Origin: Flavobacteriaceae bacterium LYZ1037
Lineage (GTDB): Bacteria > Bacteroidota > Bacteroidia > Flavobacteriales > Flavobacteriaceae
Length of the DNA: 64,000 bases
Direction of reading: 5' to 3'
Assembly (NCBI GenBank): GCA_003144015.1
Contig: QFWS01000002.1
Coordinates: forward strand, 62,001-126,000
Position numbers and translations under genes: made by a program. A model generated the notes under the pieces. It saw nothing but the letters and a program-made list of their open reading frames with translations. It did not search any database and was not told the origin of the DNA. Below are positions 55,722 through 64,000 of this stretch, piece after piece; position 1 is the stretch's first letter; each line of letters starts with the position of its first letter.

Positions 55722-56726
55722 TTATGGTACTTCAATCTCGTTTACAATTTTGTTGATGATATCTTCGGAAGTGATATTTTCTGCTTCAGCTTCGTAAGTA
55801 ATTCCAATTCTATGTCTTAAGACATCGTGAACAATGGCCCGAACATCTTCTGGAATAACATAGCCACGACGCTTAATAAACGCATAACATTTTGCTGCTG
55901 TTGCTAGATTGATGCTTCCACGTGGCGATGCACCAAACGAAATTAACGGTTTTAAATCGGCAAGTTTATATCTTTCTGGATAACGTGTAGCAAATACGAT
56001 ATCAAGAATGTATTTTTCTATTTTTTCATCCATATAAACTTCTCTAACAGCTTTTTGGGCATTTAGAATTTGTTGTACGGAAATAACTGGATTTACTTTT
56101 TCGAATGCGCCTTTTAAATTTGCTCTTACAATTAATTGTTCGTCTTCCATTTTAGGGTAGTCGATGACTGTTTTAAGCATAAAACGGTCCACTTGAGCTT
56201 CTGGTAACGGATAGGTTCCTTCTTGCTCTACTGGATTCATGGTAGCCATAACTAAGAATGGTTTATCCAGAATAAAAGTCTCGTCCCCAATGGTTACTTG
56301 TTTTTCCTGCATGGCTTCCAGTAAAGCAGATTGTACTTTAGCTGGCGCTCGGTTAATCTCATCTGCTAAGACAAAATTTGCAAATATGGGTCCTTTTTTT
56401 ATTGTAAAATCGTTTTGCTTCATGTTGTAGATTAAGGTTCCAACAACATCGGCAGGAAGTAAATCTGGTGTAAATTGAATTCTGCTAAAGCTTCCATCCA
56501 CAGCCTGAGAAAGTGTGTTAATAGCTAATGTTTTTGCAAGTCCAGGAACACCTTCTAATAATATATGTCCTTGTCCTAGTAATCCAATAAGTAATCTTTC
56601 GACCATGTGTTTTTGACCAACAATTACTTTATTCATTTCTAATGTAAGTAAATCTACAAAAGCACTTTCTTTTTCAATCTTCTCGTTAATTGATTTAATA
56701 TCAATTGTACTAGTATCTTCCATCAT
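55722..56726 (-). CDS. MoxR-family AAA+ ATPase
   Basis: 334 residues. Walker A is LEGVPGLAKTLAIN (about 58-71), Walker B is VLADEINRAPAKVQSALLEA (about 113-132), sensor 1 is ATMNPVEQEGTYPLPEAQVD, and the C-terminal lid has SFGASPRGSINLATAAKCYA. MoxR ATPases act as chaperones for VWA-protein complexes, here BatA/BatB. It is the first gene of the Bat cluster, behind a good promoter. Two adjacent ATG codons (56726, 56723) could start it. Confidence 0.92.
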   Translation of the reverse strand: MMEDTSTIDIKSINEKIEKESAFVDLLTLEMNKVIVGQKHMVERLLIGLLGQGHILLEGVPGLAKTLAINTLSQAVDGSFSRIQFTPDLLPADVVGTLIYNMKQNDFTIKKGPIFANFVLADEINRAPAKVQSALLEAMQEKQVTIGDETFILDKPFLVMATMNPVEQEGTYPLPEAQVDRFMLKTVIDYPKMEDEQLIVRANLKGAFEKVNPVISVQQILNAQKAVREVYMDEKIEKYILDIVFATRYPERYKLADLKPLISFGASPRGSINLATAAKCYAFIKRRGYVIPEDVRAIVHDVLRHRIGITYEAEAENITSEDIINKIVNEIEVP

Positions 56727-56746
56727 TTTTTAATTTTTAAAACACA

Positions 56747-56778
56747 CAAATATGGTATCCTTATTTGAGCTCTGCAAA
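56747..56778 (-). promoter_or_regulatory. Promoter of the Bat cluster
   Basis: On the minus strand TTTG (56778-56775), 20 bases, then CATATTTG (56754-56747), one mismatch from the TAnnTTTG consensus. The transcript would start about 15 bases before the moxR ATG. Confidence 0.6.
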
Positions 56779-56919
56779 TTGTTAAAATTTTTGCTGTTTT
56801 GTTGTTAATAATTGGTTAAAAATTAACAAGTTTAGATAACTTTAAGACTATTATCTTTTATAGTTTTAAAGTTTCGTTAAAAAGAGATCTCTTAAAACAA
56901 CAATATATATAATTTTTCT

Positions 56920-57672
56920 ATGAAAAAAATAGCTTTAATTACAGGAGCAACAAGTGGTATAGGACGAGCAACAGCTCATGAATTTGCCAATCATGGAATT
57001 CATTTAATTTTATGTGGAAGACGACAAGAACGGCTGGAAACCATTCAAAAAGCTTTAAAGAAACAAACAGATGTTCATATTTTAAATTTTGACATTAGAA
57101 ATAAAGTAGAAACTCTATCTGCAATTGCTTCTCTTCCAGAGCCTTTTAAAAATATCGATATTTTAATTAACAATGCTGGAAATGCACATGGACTTGACCC
57201 AATACAAACTGGAAATACAGACGATTGGGATGCCATGATGGATATAAATGTAAAAGGATTACTTTATGTAAGTAAAGCTGTAATTCCACAAATGATAGAA
57301 CGCAAAACAGGACATGTTATTAATATAGGTTCTTCGGCAGGAAAAGAAGTGTATCCTAAAGGAAATGTGTATTGCGCTAGCAAACATGCCGTTTTAGCTA
57401 TTACTGAAGGCATGCGAATAGATTTAAACGATTTTGGAATAAAAGTGTGTGCCATTAATCCTGGTTTGGTTGAAACCGAATTCTCTCAGGTACGTTTTAA
57501 AGGTGATGCCATTGCAGATAATGTTTATAAAGGTTATAAAGCTTTACAGCCTCAAGACATAGCAGAAATTATATATTTTGCTATTACGCGTCCTCCACAT
57601 GTAAATATTGCAGATTTATTAGTGTTTCCAACAGCTCAAGCTTCGTCTACTATTGTTAAAAAGAATTTCTAA
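56920..57672 (+). CDS. SDR-family NAD(P)-dependent oxidoreductase
   Basis: 250 residues of the classical short-chain dehydrogenase family (YdfG-like). Cofactor motif ITGATSGIGRATAHEF (about 7-22), ILINNAGNAHGLDPI (about 87), active-site Ser in VINIGSSAGKEVYPKG and YxxxK in VYCASKHAVLAI, then NPGLVETEFSQVRF. YdfG-type enzymes reduce 3-hydroxy acids such as serine or 3-hydroxypropionate; the substrate here is a guess. It is divergent from the Bat cluster and precedes the AlbA_2 gene by 32 bases. Confidence 0.88.
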   Translation: MKKIALITGATSGIGRATAHEFANHGIHLILCGRRQERLETIQKALKKQTDVHILNFDIRNKVETLSAIASLPEPFKNIDILINNAGNAHGLDPIQTGNTDDWDAMMDINVKGLLYVSKAVIPQMIERKTGHVINIGSSAGKEVYPKGNVYCASKHAVLAITEGMRIDLNDFGIKVCAINPGLVETEFSQVRFKGDAIADNVYKGYKALQPQDIAEIIYFAITRPPHVNIADLLVFPTAQASSTIVKKNF

Positions 57673-57704
57673 ATTAAAAGATTCTGCCTTTGCAGGAAAT
57701 TATC

Positions 57705-58838
57705 ATGATTAATAAACGCCTACTTATTAAAAACCTATTAGCTCATAATGATGAGAATAGTTTTTATGATAAAAAGCGAAAAATTGATATCAGCCAAAAA
57801 GAAGGAAAAGCAAAGTTTTTAAAACATGTATGTGCACTTTCAAATAGTAATCCTAAAAACAATTCATACATCGTCATTGGAGTAGAAGATGAAGACAACA
57901 ACATTGTTGGAGTCGATTTTTTTGATGACAGTAAAATCCAAAATTTGATTAATGCGTATTTAACACATCCACCTATTGTTCAATACGAAAATATTCCGTT
58001 TCCACATTTACCAGAAGATAAGGTTGTTGGTTTAGTAACCATTAGATCAATTGAAAAAATTACATCTCTTCGAAAAAATATTTGGAAATATTATGGAGGT
58101 TCTGTCTTTTTTAGAGATGGAAGCATGAGTATGCCAAAAGTGTTTGATATTGAAATTAAAGATGTTAATTCTGAAATAGTTTCAGCCATTGAAAATCATT
58201 CACAAAATAATATGGAACATACTCTTGACGGTGTTTTCGACTTTTTAAATACAAGAAAAGATTTCAATCCAAAATATAAAGTGTTTAAAGAGTATTTTGT
58301 ACTGTGCTGGTCAGGACTTAAAAAGGTTGTAAAAGACGAAGTATTTTATTCTAGAGTGGACATTAAATTAATAAACGAGCAAGTACGTTTATTTTATTCT
58401 ACACTTGATGAGGTTTCGATTTCTTTTGATGAAGATTCTTTTAAAATTATTGAATTTGTGAATCTAGGACTGCAAAATTCTTATAAATATTATCCCTTAG
58501 AAGAAACGGTTATTCATTTTTCTAATAACGTCAATTATCTTATTGAAACAACTTTAATTTTTGAAGCACCACAGTTTGATAAAAAAGTCCTTCATCATAT
58601 TTATAATGCCAATAATGCGATTTTAGAAAAGCTAAAAAAAGGATTAACACTAAATAAAAATGAAACAGAAGATCTAAAAAATCTTCCCGCCACCTATCTT
58701 ATTTGTTATTTAAATCTGTTTCATGAAGCCATAGATAAACTTCATGAAGCAAAACCTTTTTTAAAAGATTATAGTGAAGAAATTTACAAGCTTTACAAAG
58801 AATCGATTCGGATTTTGAGAAAAGTGAAGTATAGTTAA
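57705..58838 (+). CDS. AlbA_2 (Schlafen-like) domain protein
   Basis: 377 residues from the ATG at 57705 (an in-frame TTG at 57690 is less likely). Residues ~15-150 match the AlbA_2 putative nucleic-acid-binding domain: GKAKFLKHVCALSNSNPKNN, YIVIGVEDEDNNIVGVDFFD, LPEDKVVGLVTIRSIEKIT and GGSVFFRDGSMSMP. The C-terminal 220 residues are helical with no recognised domain. AlbA_2 proteins are often annotated as ATP-binding regulators; the true activity is unknown. It follows the SDR gene by 32 bases, so they are probably co-transcribed. Confidence 0.78.
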   Translation: MINKRLLIKNLLAHNDENSFYDKKRKIDISQKEGKAKFLKHVCALSNSNPKNNSYIVIGVEDEDNNIVGVDFFDDSKIQNLINAYLTHPPIVQYENIPFPHLPEDKVVGLVTIRSIEKITSLRKNIWKYYGGSVFFRDGSMSMPKVFDIEIKDVNSEIVSAIENHSQNNMEHTLDGVFDFLNTRKDFNPKYKVFKEYFVLCWSGLKKVVKDEVFYSRVDIKLINEQVRLFYSTLDEVSISFDEDSFKIIEFVNLGLQNSYKYYPLEETVIHFSNNVNYLIETTLIFEAPQFDKKVLHHIYNANNAILEKLKKGLTLNKNETEDLKNLPATYLICYLNLFHEAIDKLHEAKPFLKDYSEEIYKLYKESIRILRKVKYS

Positions 58839-58957
58839 AAGACATTTATACGCATATCACTACCAACTGTACAATAAACGTTACCAATCGTCACATAATT
58901 TTTTAAGGTGTTTACTTTTTTAATATTTTTGTGTTGCTATTAATCAATTATCATTAT

Positions 58958-58999
58958 AACCTTGTTTCTTAAGCACTACTTGTGTTTGAGAGCAAGGTT
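58958..58999. repeat. Imperfect long hairpin between convergent genes
   Basis: AACCTTG (58958-58964) pairs with CAAGGTT (58993-58999). The stem continues inward through CTTAAGCAC/GTGTTTGAG with G-T pairs and one bulge, around TACTT. It lies directly beyond the DUF1501 stop. Neither side has a long T run, so it is not a standard terminator. Confidence 0.5.
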
Positions 59000-60190
59000 T
59001 TATATAAAGTCTAATTGATTAAAAGATTGATTTAACACAACATTATCTTCTACGTGAAGCCATTGCTTTAAAACCGTTGCATAAACATTTCTAAAGTCTA
59101 TTTCAAATTTAACATCTCCATTATCATCTAAATCTTCTAAACTGCCCATTTCATTGTAAACTCCGGGTTTTTTTAAATTTCCGCCTATGATAAAAAGAGT
59201 GTTTGCAGAACCATGATCTGTTCCATTCCCACGATTTTGTTTAACACGACGACCAAATTCAGAAAAAGTTAAAATTAACGTGTCGTTGAATGTGTTTTTA
59301 GATTGCAAATCTTTTACAAAAGCATCAATGCCATCTGCATACGTTTTTAAATGTCTTTTATGAACGTTCATCTGATTTACATGTGTATCGAAACCATTTA
59401 GTGAAGCATAAAAAACTCTAGTTTTTAACCCTGAATTTATAAATTGAGCAGTGGTTCTTAACTGTTTTGAAAACCCATTATTAGGATAATTTTGAGAAGG
59501 AGTAACCGTTTTGCTAGTTTCAAAAATATACTTAGCAGAATTCTCCGTGTCTATCATGGTTTTGTATAAATACCCTAGATTATGTTCGCTTAAATGCGAC
59601 TCTTCATAATGTTCTACAACTTTTTTTAAATAAGGGTCTTGCGTTGTTTTGTATAAAGTATTTGGGCTTTTAACAGCCATACCATTTTGAACTTCTCCTT
59701 TTAAAGCTAAAGAAAGACTTACGTCTATCTCGATTGCCGCATAGGGATTCTGATTGAAGTTGTCTAAATATCTACCGATCCATCCACTTTGTAAATACTG
59801 ATTGGAATGACTTGCCGTTTGCCAAATATCTGTAGCTCTAAAATGCGATCTGTTAGGGTTTGGATAACCTACATTATTAATTATGGAAACATATCCTTGG
59901 TCGTATAGTTTTTTTAAAGGAAGCAAACTGGAATGTAAGCCTAATTCATTGTTTAAGTTTATTAAGTTTTCTTTTTTTATACCAATGGTTGGCCTTGCTT
60001 TATAATAAACATCGTTTCTAAAAGGAATAAGCGTATTCAAGCCATCGTTACCACCTGAAAGCTGAATGATAACTAAGCGTTTATAACCTGTTTTAGAAGT
60101 AATAACATCGCTAAAAGCTTTAACAAAGCTTGGTACAAAAAACAAGCTACTAGCTAATGATGAGTTTTTTATAAATTTTCTTCTATCCAT
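59000..60190 (-). CDS. DUF1501 protein with Tat-like signal
   Basis: 396 residues from the ATG at 60190; the frame is open further up but that region is the end of the DUF1800 gene. The start MDRRKFIKNSSLASSLFFVP resembles a twin-arginine signal (RRKFIK). DUF1501 signatures are LVIIQLSGGNDGLNTLIPFR, YPNPNRSHFRATDIWQTASH, GFDTHVNQMNVHKRHLKTYA, LILTFSEFGRRVKQN and GTDHGSANTLFIIGG, an alkaline-phosphatase/sulfatase-like superfamily. The activity is unknown. It begins 2 bases after the DUF1800 stop; such pairs are common in Bacteroidetes and Planctomycetes. Confidence 0.9.
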   Translation of the reverse strand: MDRRKFIKNSSLASSLFFVPSFVKAFSDVITSKTGYKRLVIIQLSGGNDGLNTLIPFRNDVYYKARPTIGIKKENLINLNNELGLHSSLLPLKKLYDQGYVSIINNVGYPNPNRSHFRATDIWQTASHSNQYLQSGWIGRYLDNFNQNPYAAIEIDVSLSLALKGEVQNGMAVKSPNTLYKTTQDPYLKKVVEHYEESHLSEHNLGYLYKTMIDTENSAKYIFETSKTVTPSQNYPNNGFSKQLRTTAQFINSGLKTRVFYASLNGFDTHVNQMNVHKRHLKTYADGIDAFVKDLQSKNTFNDTLILTFSEFGRRVKQNRGNGTDHGSANTLFIIGGNLKKPGVYNEMGSLEDLDDNGDVKFEIDFRNVYATVLKQWLHVEDNVVLNQSFNQLDFI

Positions 60191-60192
60191 TT

Positions 60193-61566
60193 TTAACACA
60201 TTTGATATTCTGGCAAAGACATAAGTTGAACACAATAGTCTCGTTTGCTTTTTTTACTTAAGCTATTTAAATAATCTTTGGTGTTTTGGTTGATAGGGCA
60301 TTGCAATAAATAATTAGGCAATGCTTCTATGTCAATATTTTGATAGTTTTTATTGAAAACTTCCCAATTTGCTGACGCTTTTGCAACGTTTTCTCCTTTC
60401 CTGTTTTCGTAATATTTTTTGTAAGTATCATGAAATTCGCCTTTTTCTTTAGTAGAAATTTTTCCGTCTGATACTAAAAATGAAGGTAGTTTTAAACGCG
60501 TCATCATGGTATTACTATCAATCCAACTTTTTCCACCTTTCCAACCAGCGACATTTGGTGGATATAAAAGCATTTGTCCTAACATTCTTTGAATGCTAAG
60601 TAACTGTTTTGTATCCTTAAAAGTTAAGGGAATTGTTTGAGAAATGCCAGCTAATAGCTCGACAGGCGATTTTATTTTATTACCAATATGTCCTGGATTA
60701 TAAAACCAATCTTGAGAAAACATAAATAGTAAAACAGGTTCAATTTGATAATTTGGAAAGAAAACGTTCGTCATCTCTTCTATATGGTCTTCATTTATAG
60801 CATCATTTACAAAGTAGCGATATAGCTTAGTACAAATAAACCTAGCACATTGTTTTTTTTCAAATATTAAATCAATAATGTCATCTCCATCATAATGTCC
60901 TGCTTTTCCAAAAACGTATTTAAAGTCATCATTATGGTTCTCTTCCTTAAAAATAAAATTCCCTTCAAAATCATAATCATATCCTGTAAAAGCTTTTGTA
61001 ATTTCTTTAATGTCTTCTTCAGAATAATTACTAACACCTAAAGTAAATAACTCTAAAAGCTCTCTTGCAAAATTTTCATTAGGTTTTCCTTTTTTATTTT
61101 GTTTCAAATCAAGATAAGTAATCATTGAAGGTTCTTTAGAAATGGCTTTTACAAAATCTTTAAAATTTCCAAGAGCATAATAACGAAGTGTGTTGTTATA
61201 TTTTTGAATATATAAGATAAATCTGTCTTGACACGAAAAATGATTTGCCCAGAATAAGGTCATCTTTTCACGAAGTATTTCTTTAGAATTGGAAATTTTA
61301 TGAATCCAAGCACGATTAAGTTCTTTAATCAATAATTTGCTTTTTTCAATATAGGCTCTATGTATTTTGTTTGTTTTATTAAACTCATTAAAGGTGAGTG
61401 TGTCAAATTCTGCAGTGTTTATTAATAACGGATTAAAGTTTTTTGATTGATTCAAAAGATCAGACACAATCTCTTCTCTACGTTTTGTAGAAAGTTCTTC
61501 AAGTAGATTTGGTTGAATACCAAAACCTGCCCGAGAATATAAATGTTGTATGTGGTTCTTAGTCAT
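60193..61566 (-). CDS. DUF1800 family protein
   Basis: 457 residues with the DUF1800 pattern: HLYSRAGFGIQPNLLEELST at the start, EKMTLFWANHFSCQDRF, NENFARELLELFTLGVSNYS, EEDIKEITKAFTGYDYDF, AGHYDGDDIIDLIFEKKQCA and LLYPPNVAGWKGGKSWIDSN. The role is unknown. There is no evident signal peptide, whereas the paired DUF1501 protein has a Tat-like one; joint export is possible but unproven. It is the first gene of the pair. Confidence 0.9.
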   Translation of the reverse strand: MTKNHIQHLYSRAGFGIQPNLLEELSTKRREEIVSDLLNQSKNFNPLLINTAEFDTLTFNEFNKTNKIHRAYIEKSKLLIKELNRAWIHKISNSKEILREKMTLFWANHFSCQDRFILYIQKYNNTLRYYALGNFKDFVKAISKEPSMITYLDLKQNKKGKPNENFARELLELFTLGVSNYSEEDIKEITKAFTGYDYDFEGNFIFKEENHNDDFKYVFGKAGHYDGDDIIDLIFEKKQCARFICTKLYRYFVNDAINEDHIEEMTNVFFPNYQIEPVLLFMFSQDWFYNPGHIGNKIKSPVELLAGISQTIPLTFKDTKQLLSIQRMLGQMLLYPPNVAGWKGGKSWIDSNTMMTRLKLPSFLVSDGKISTKEKGEFHDTYKKYYENRKGENVAKASANWEVFNKNYQNIDIEALPNYLLQCPINQNTKDYLNSLSKKSKRDYCVQLMSLPEYQMC

Positions 61567-61636
61567 AAATCCGTATTATGTAATTTACAAAGTATATTTA
61601 TAAATACGCAAAAACCTTTCCAAATAGGTTATATCA

Positions 61637-61666
61637 AAAAAAAAGTCACTCTAAAAAGTGACTTTT
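61637..61666 (-). terminator. Terminator of the right-edge T9SS cargo gene
   Basis: AAAAGTCACT (61641-61650) pairs with AGTGACTTTT (61657-61666) around a 6-base loop. On the minus strand nine T residues follow. It lies about 18 bases after the stop at 61684. Confidence 0.8.
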
Positions 61667-61683
61667 ATAATTCATAATTCAAA

Positions 61684-64000
61684 TTATTTTTTAATAAACT
61701 TTTTATTAATTATTTTACCTTTTTCTTCCAATCTAACAAAGTACACACCAGTTTTAAGTTGCGATACATTTATAGAATTATTTAGAAGTTTAGAACTAAA
61801 AATTTTCTTTCCAGTAATATCGAATACAGTTGCTACTTTATTTGAAATATCTGTTGAGGTTGTAAAATTAAGTACATTTTCAGTTGGGTTAGGATACATA
61901 ACGAGGTCTGAAAGTGTTTCGTCTTTAATAGAAATTGTTTGGCCTTCAATAAATGTATGAAGCATATTTATATTAGGGTTTAGAAAATTATCTACAACTC
62001 CAGACGGCCAGTAAATAACTAGATTATTAATTTCGGTATCTGTACCTAATCCAAAATGAACGTTTAACGAACTCATATATTCAAAACCTTCACCACTTCT
62101 TACATCTCTAATTTGTGTTCCAGAATCTGTATGAATTTCAATTCTTGCTCCAATGCCATTATAATTACTTTGAACTCCTTGCGTACGAATCATGATGTAG
62201 TTGTTTCCGTTTCCACCATTATTTTTATAAAGGCTCCCATTAAAAACATCTAAAAAGCCGTCTCCATCAACATCTCCAATAGCACCACTTGGTGGCATAT
62301 CTGTTGAAACTACTGTAAAAGAATTGTCTCCATTATTTAGTAATATTCTACCATTAGATAGTATGTCTACATAGCCATCATTATTAAAATCTCCAGGAGC
62401 ATTTTCAATTCCAAAAGGAGCACCACTAACATTTGCAGAAGCAGTAGCATCGGTAAATGTACCATCACCATTATTTAACATGTATTTATGCGAACCATCT
62501 GAATTTGAACTTGCTCCAACATACACATCCATATCTCCATCATTATCAAAATCTGCCCATGCAGAGGACCATGTTTGAACTGGATCTGCAAGATTTGCAC
62601 TTGTAGCTACATTTACAAAAACGCCATTTCCATCATTTCGCCATAATTCGTTAATTTTATGGGTTACGTTACCACCACGACACTTGGCTATAAACATGTC
62701 AATATCTCTATCGTTATCGTAATCAATCCAAACAGTACCATAATTCCCACCATTTGGATGCATTCCTATGCCATTTGGAACAACAGCTGAAGCTCCTTGA
62801 TAGAAGTCTAAATTATCTAAATTATCAGTTCCATCATTAATAAAATATACATTTGGTTGTGTATCATGACAAACAAAAGCATCTAAATCTCCATCGTTAT
62901 TAATATCTACAAAATTAGAACGTTGAGAAAATACATAAGAGCTAGATTGACTAGATTGTATGTACGATGTTCCAGTGTCGTTAGCCTTTACAATAGAAAC
63001 GCCGTTTGTAGCTCCATATAATAAATCGTTATACCCATTACCATCTATATCTCCAGCAGCAATACTCCATCCTGGTCCATAACTTGTTCCAGCCGCATAA
63101 TAAGTGTAATTAAAACCACCTCCGGTTTGATGGTTCATGCTGATTCCTGAAGAAGTTGCTGCAATTAAATCGTCCAAACCATCATTATTCATGTCTACAA
63201 CAGCGTAGCTAGTTCCACTCATGGAAATATTATTGTCAAGAATAAAAACAAAATCTCCAGGATTAGGTGGAGCCTCGTTTGTAGTAAAGGTAATTGAAAC
63301 CCATTCGCTAAAACCATCACTAAGACAATTTGCTCTAACGTAAGCTTTATAATTTGTATTTGGAGTTAAACCAGTTACTGGATATGGATTGTTTAAAACT
63401 GTGCCTGTTCCAGAACTAGGCGGAGTAGTACTAGCTAACTGTACAACAATTTGCCAAGAGGTTTCATTGTGTCCAGCTTGCCAACTTAGGTTCGCAGAGT
63501 TATGAGTAATGCTACTTACATTTAAGTTAGAAACCTGTAAACAAGCAGGTGGTGTTGAAGAGGTAATTGTAGGTGATGCATAGCACATACCCCAACCATA
63601 AGAACCATTATCATTATAATAAATTCGGTATCTAAAGCCGGTTAATTGTGTACTTGTGAAAGAGGCAATATTTAGATCGGTACTGCTAAATGGATCAAAA
63701 CTAGCTGAACAAAAATCGACATGTGGTGTTGCTGAAGTATCTTCACTAAATGGAGTGCCCCAATTTATCCAACTACCAGCATCAGCATCCCAATATTGAA
63801 GGGTAATAGTTTCATTAGTGTAAACATCAAGGACATAAGTTGAATTTACTTTTAGTGTTGTTTCCCCAGCATTAAAAGCGTTTGTTAGATTAATTATTGG
63901 AGATTGAACTGCAACATGATTAATGGATCCAGAACCACCTTGATCATCATCAAAAGAAAAATGTGTAGATGAATCGGTTGGATCTCCAGTAAATATTAAT
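61684..64000 (-). CDS. T9SS cargo protein with Fn3, FG-GAP/VCBS repeats and ASPIC/UnbV domain (partial)
   Basis: The frame is open from the right window edge to the stop at 61684, giving at least 771 residues; an internal Met at 63588 is not the start. The visible order is a beta-rich jelly-roll-like part (about 1-140), then a fibronectin type III domain (SSITHNSANLSWQAGHNETS, VTGLTPNTNYKAYVRANC). Several FG-GAP/VCBS repeats follow with DxDxDG calcium loops (DIDGNGYNDLLYG, DYDNDRDIDMFIAKCRGG, DFDNDGDMDVYVGASSNSDG, DVDGDGFLDVFNG). An ASPIC/UnbV (CRTAC1-like) domain comes next (GIGARIEIHTDSGTQIRDVR, NLVIYWPSGVVDNF), and finally a type A T9SS sorting domain (MYPNPTENVLNF to NKKFIKK). A secreted or surface calcium-binding protein is likely; the ligand is unknown. 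Confidence 0.88.
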   Translation of the reverse strand, partial: LIFTGDPTDSSTHFSFDDDQGGSGSINHVAVQSPIINLTNAFNAGETTLKVNSTYVLDVYTNETITLQYWDADAGSWINWGTPFSEDTSATPHVDFCSASFDPFSSTDLNIASFTSTQLTGFRYRIYYNDNGSYGWGMCYASPTITSSTPPACLQVSNLNVSSITHNSANLSWQAGHNETSWQIVVQLASTTPPSSGTGTVLNNPYPVTGLTPNTNYKAYVRANCLSDGFSEWVSITFTTNEAPPNPGDFVFILDNNISMSGTSYAVVDMNNDGLDDLIAATSSGISMNHQTGGGFNYTYYAAGTSYGPGWSIAAGDIDGNGYNDLLYGATNGVSIVKANDTGTSYIQSSQSSSYVFSQRSNFVDINNDGDLDAFVCHDTQPNVYFINDGTDNLDNLDFYQGASAVVPNGIGMHPNGGNYGTVWIDYDNDRDIDMFIAKCRGGNVTHKINELWRNDGNGVFVNVATSANLADPVQTWSSAWADFDNDGDMDVYVGASSNSDGSHKYMLNNGDGTFTDATASANVSGAPFGIENAPGDFNNDGYVDILSNGRILLNNGDNSFTVVSTDMPPSGAIGDVDGDGFLDVFNGSLYKNNGGNGNNYIMIRTQGVQSNYNGIGARIEIHTDSGTQIRDVRSGEGFEYMSSLNVHFGLGTDTEINNLVIYWPSGVVDNFLNPNINMLHTFIEGQTISIKDETLSDLVMYPNPTENVLNFTTSTDISNKVATVFDITGKKIFSSKLLNNSINVSQLKTGVYFVRLEEKGKIINKKFIKK

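Noticed and set aside
60191-60235. Upstream start of the DUF1501 protein at 60235
   Set aside because: The extra 15 residues lie within the end of the DUF1800 gene, and the start at 60190 gives a proper Tat-like signal.

Overview
The window is AT-rich and gene-dense and looks like the chromosome of a member of the Flavobacteriaceae (Bacteroidota). The signs are type IX secretion (T9SS) cargo with C-terminal sorting domains, a PorZ homologue next to recO, a complete Bat (aerotolerance) cluster, SusC/HmuR-style TonB-dependent receptors, and promoters of the Bacteroidetes type (TTTG or TTG, about 19-22 bases, TAnnTTTG). The genus cannot be fixed from what is visible. No rRNA, tRNA, CRISPR array, transposase, phage gene or integrase was recognised, and no gene-free stretch exceeds 300 bases.

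Layout. 1-7.2 kb: the N-terminal part of recX (cut by the window edge) and a 2251-residue surface protein exported by T9SS. 7.2-12.8 kb, minus strand: porZ, recO and a TonB-dependent receptor, tightly packed. 12.9-16.5 kb: gdhA, an outer-membrane beta-barrel protein and a cystathionine gamma-synthase/lyase. 16.6-25.8 kb: small housekeeping genes (DUF3298-type lipoprotein, DinB, ArsC/Spx-like, EamA transporter, thioesterase, then yicC-gmk-nadD), a WG-repeat lipoprotein broken by a one-base frameshift, a BON/LysM protein, an unknown lipoprotein and gpsA. 26.3-33.6 kb: an RND efflux operon (GbsR/MarR regulator, adaptor, pump, outer-membrane factor, TetR regulator, small protein) behind a near-perfect operator palindrome. 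33.7-35.9 kb: pheS, a conserved small protein and cvpA.

35.9-44.4 kb is the most interesting part: an iron/heme acquisition region. A TonB receptor plus an HmuY-type haemophore lipoprotein are transcribed rightward. A DUF6607 protein, an exported ankyrin protein, a DUF2271 protein and a membrane PepSY protein fused to a diflavin reductase are transcribed leftward. The intergenic region carries two closely related operator-like sequences in opposite orientation. A consistent model, inferred here, is that HmuY and the receptor bring heme or iron across the outer membrane, and that the four-histidine PepSY membrane domain uses cytoplasmic NADPH through its flavin modules to reduce a periplasmic substrate.

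44.5-47.3 kb: beta-carbonic anhydrase with a SulP anion transporter (probable bicarbonate/CO2 pair) and a small protein. 47.4-56.7 kb, minus strand: the Bat cluster in the order moxR, DUF58, membrane protein, batA, batB, batC, batD, batE. The gap between moxR and the DUF58 gene holds a heptad CAGTnnn repeat and a 17-bp perfect inverted repeat. 56.9-64 kb: an SDR dehydrogenase, an AlbA_2 (Schlafen-like) protein, a DUF1800/DUF1501 pair, and the C-terminal 771 residues of a second T9SS cargo protein with FG-GAP/ASPIC domains, cut by the right window edge.
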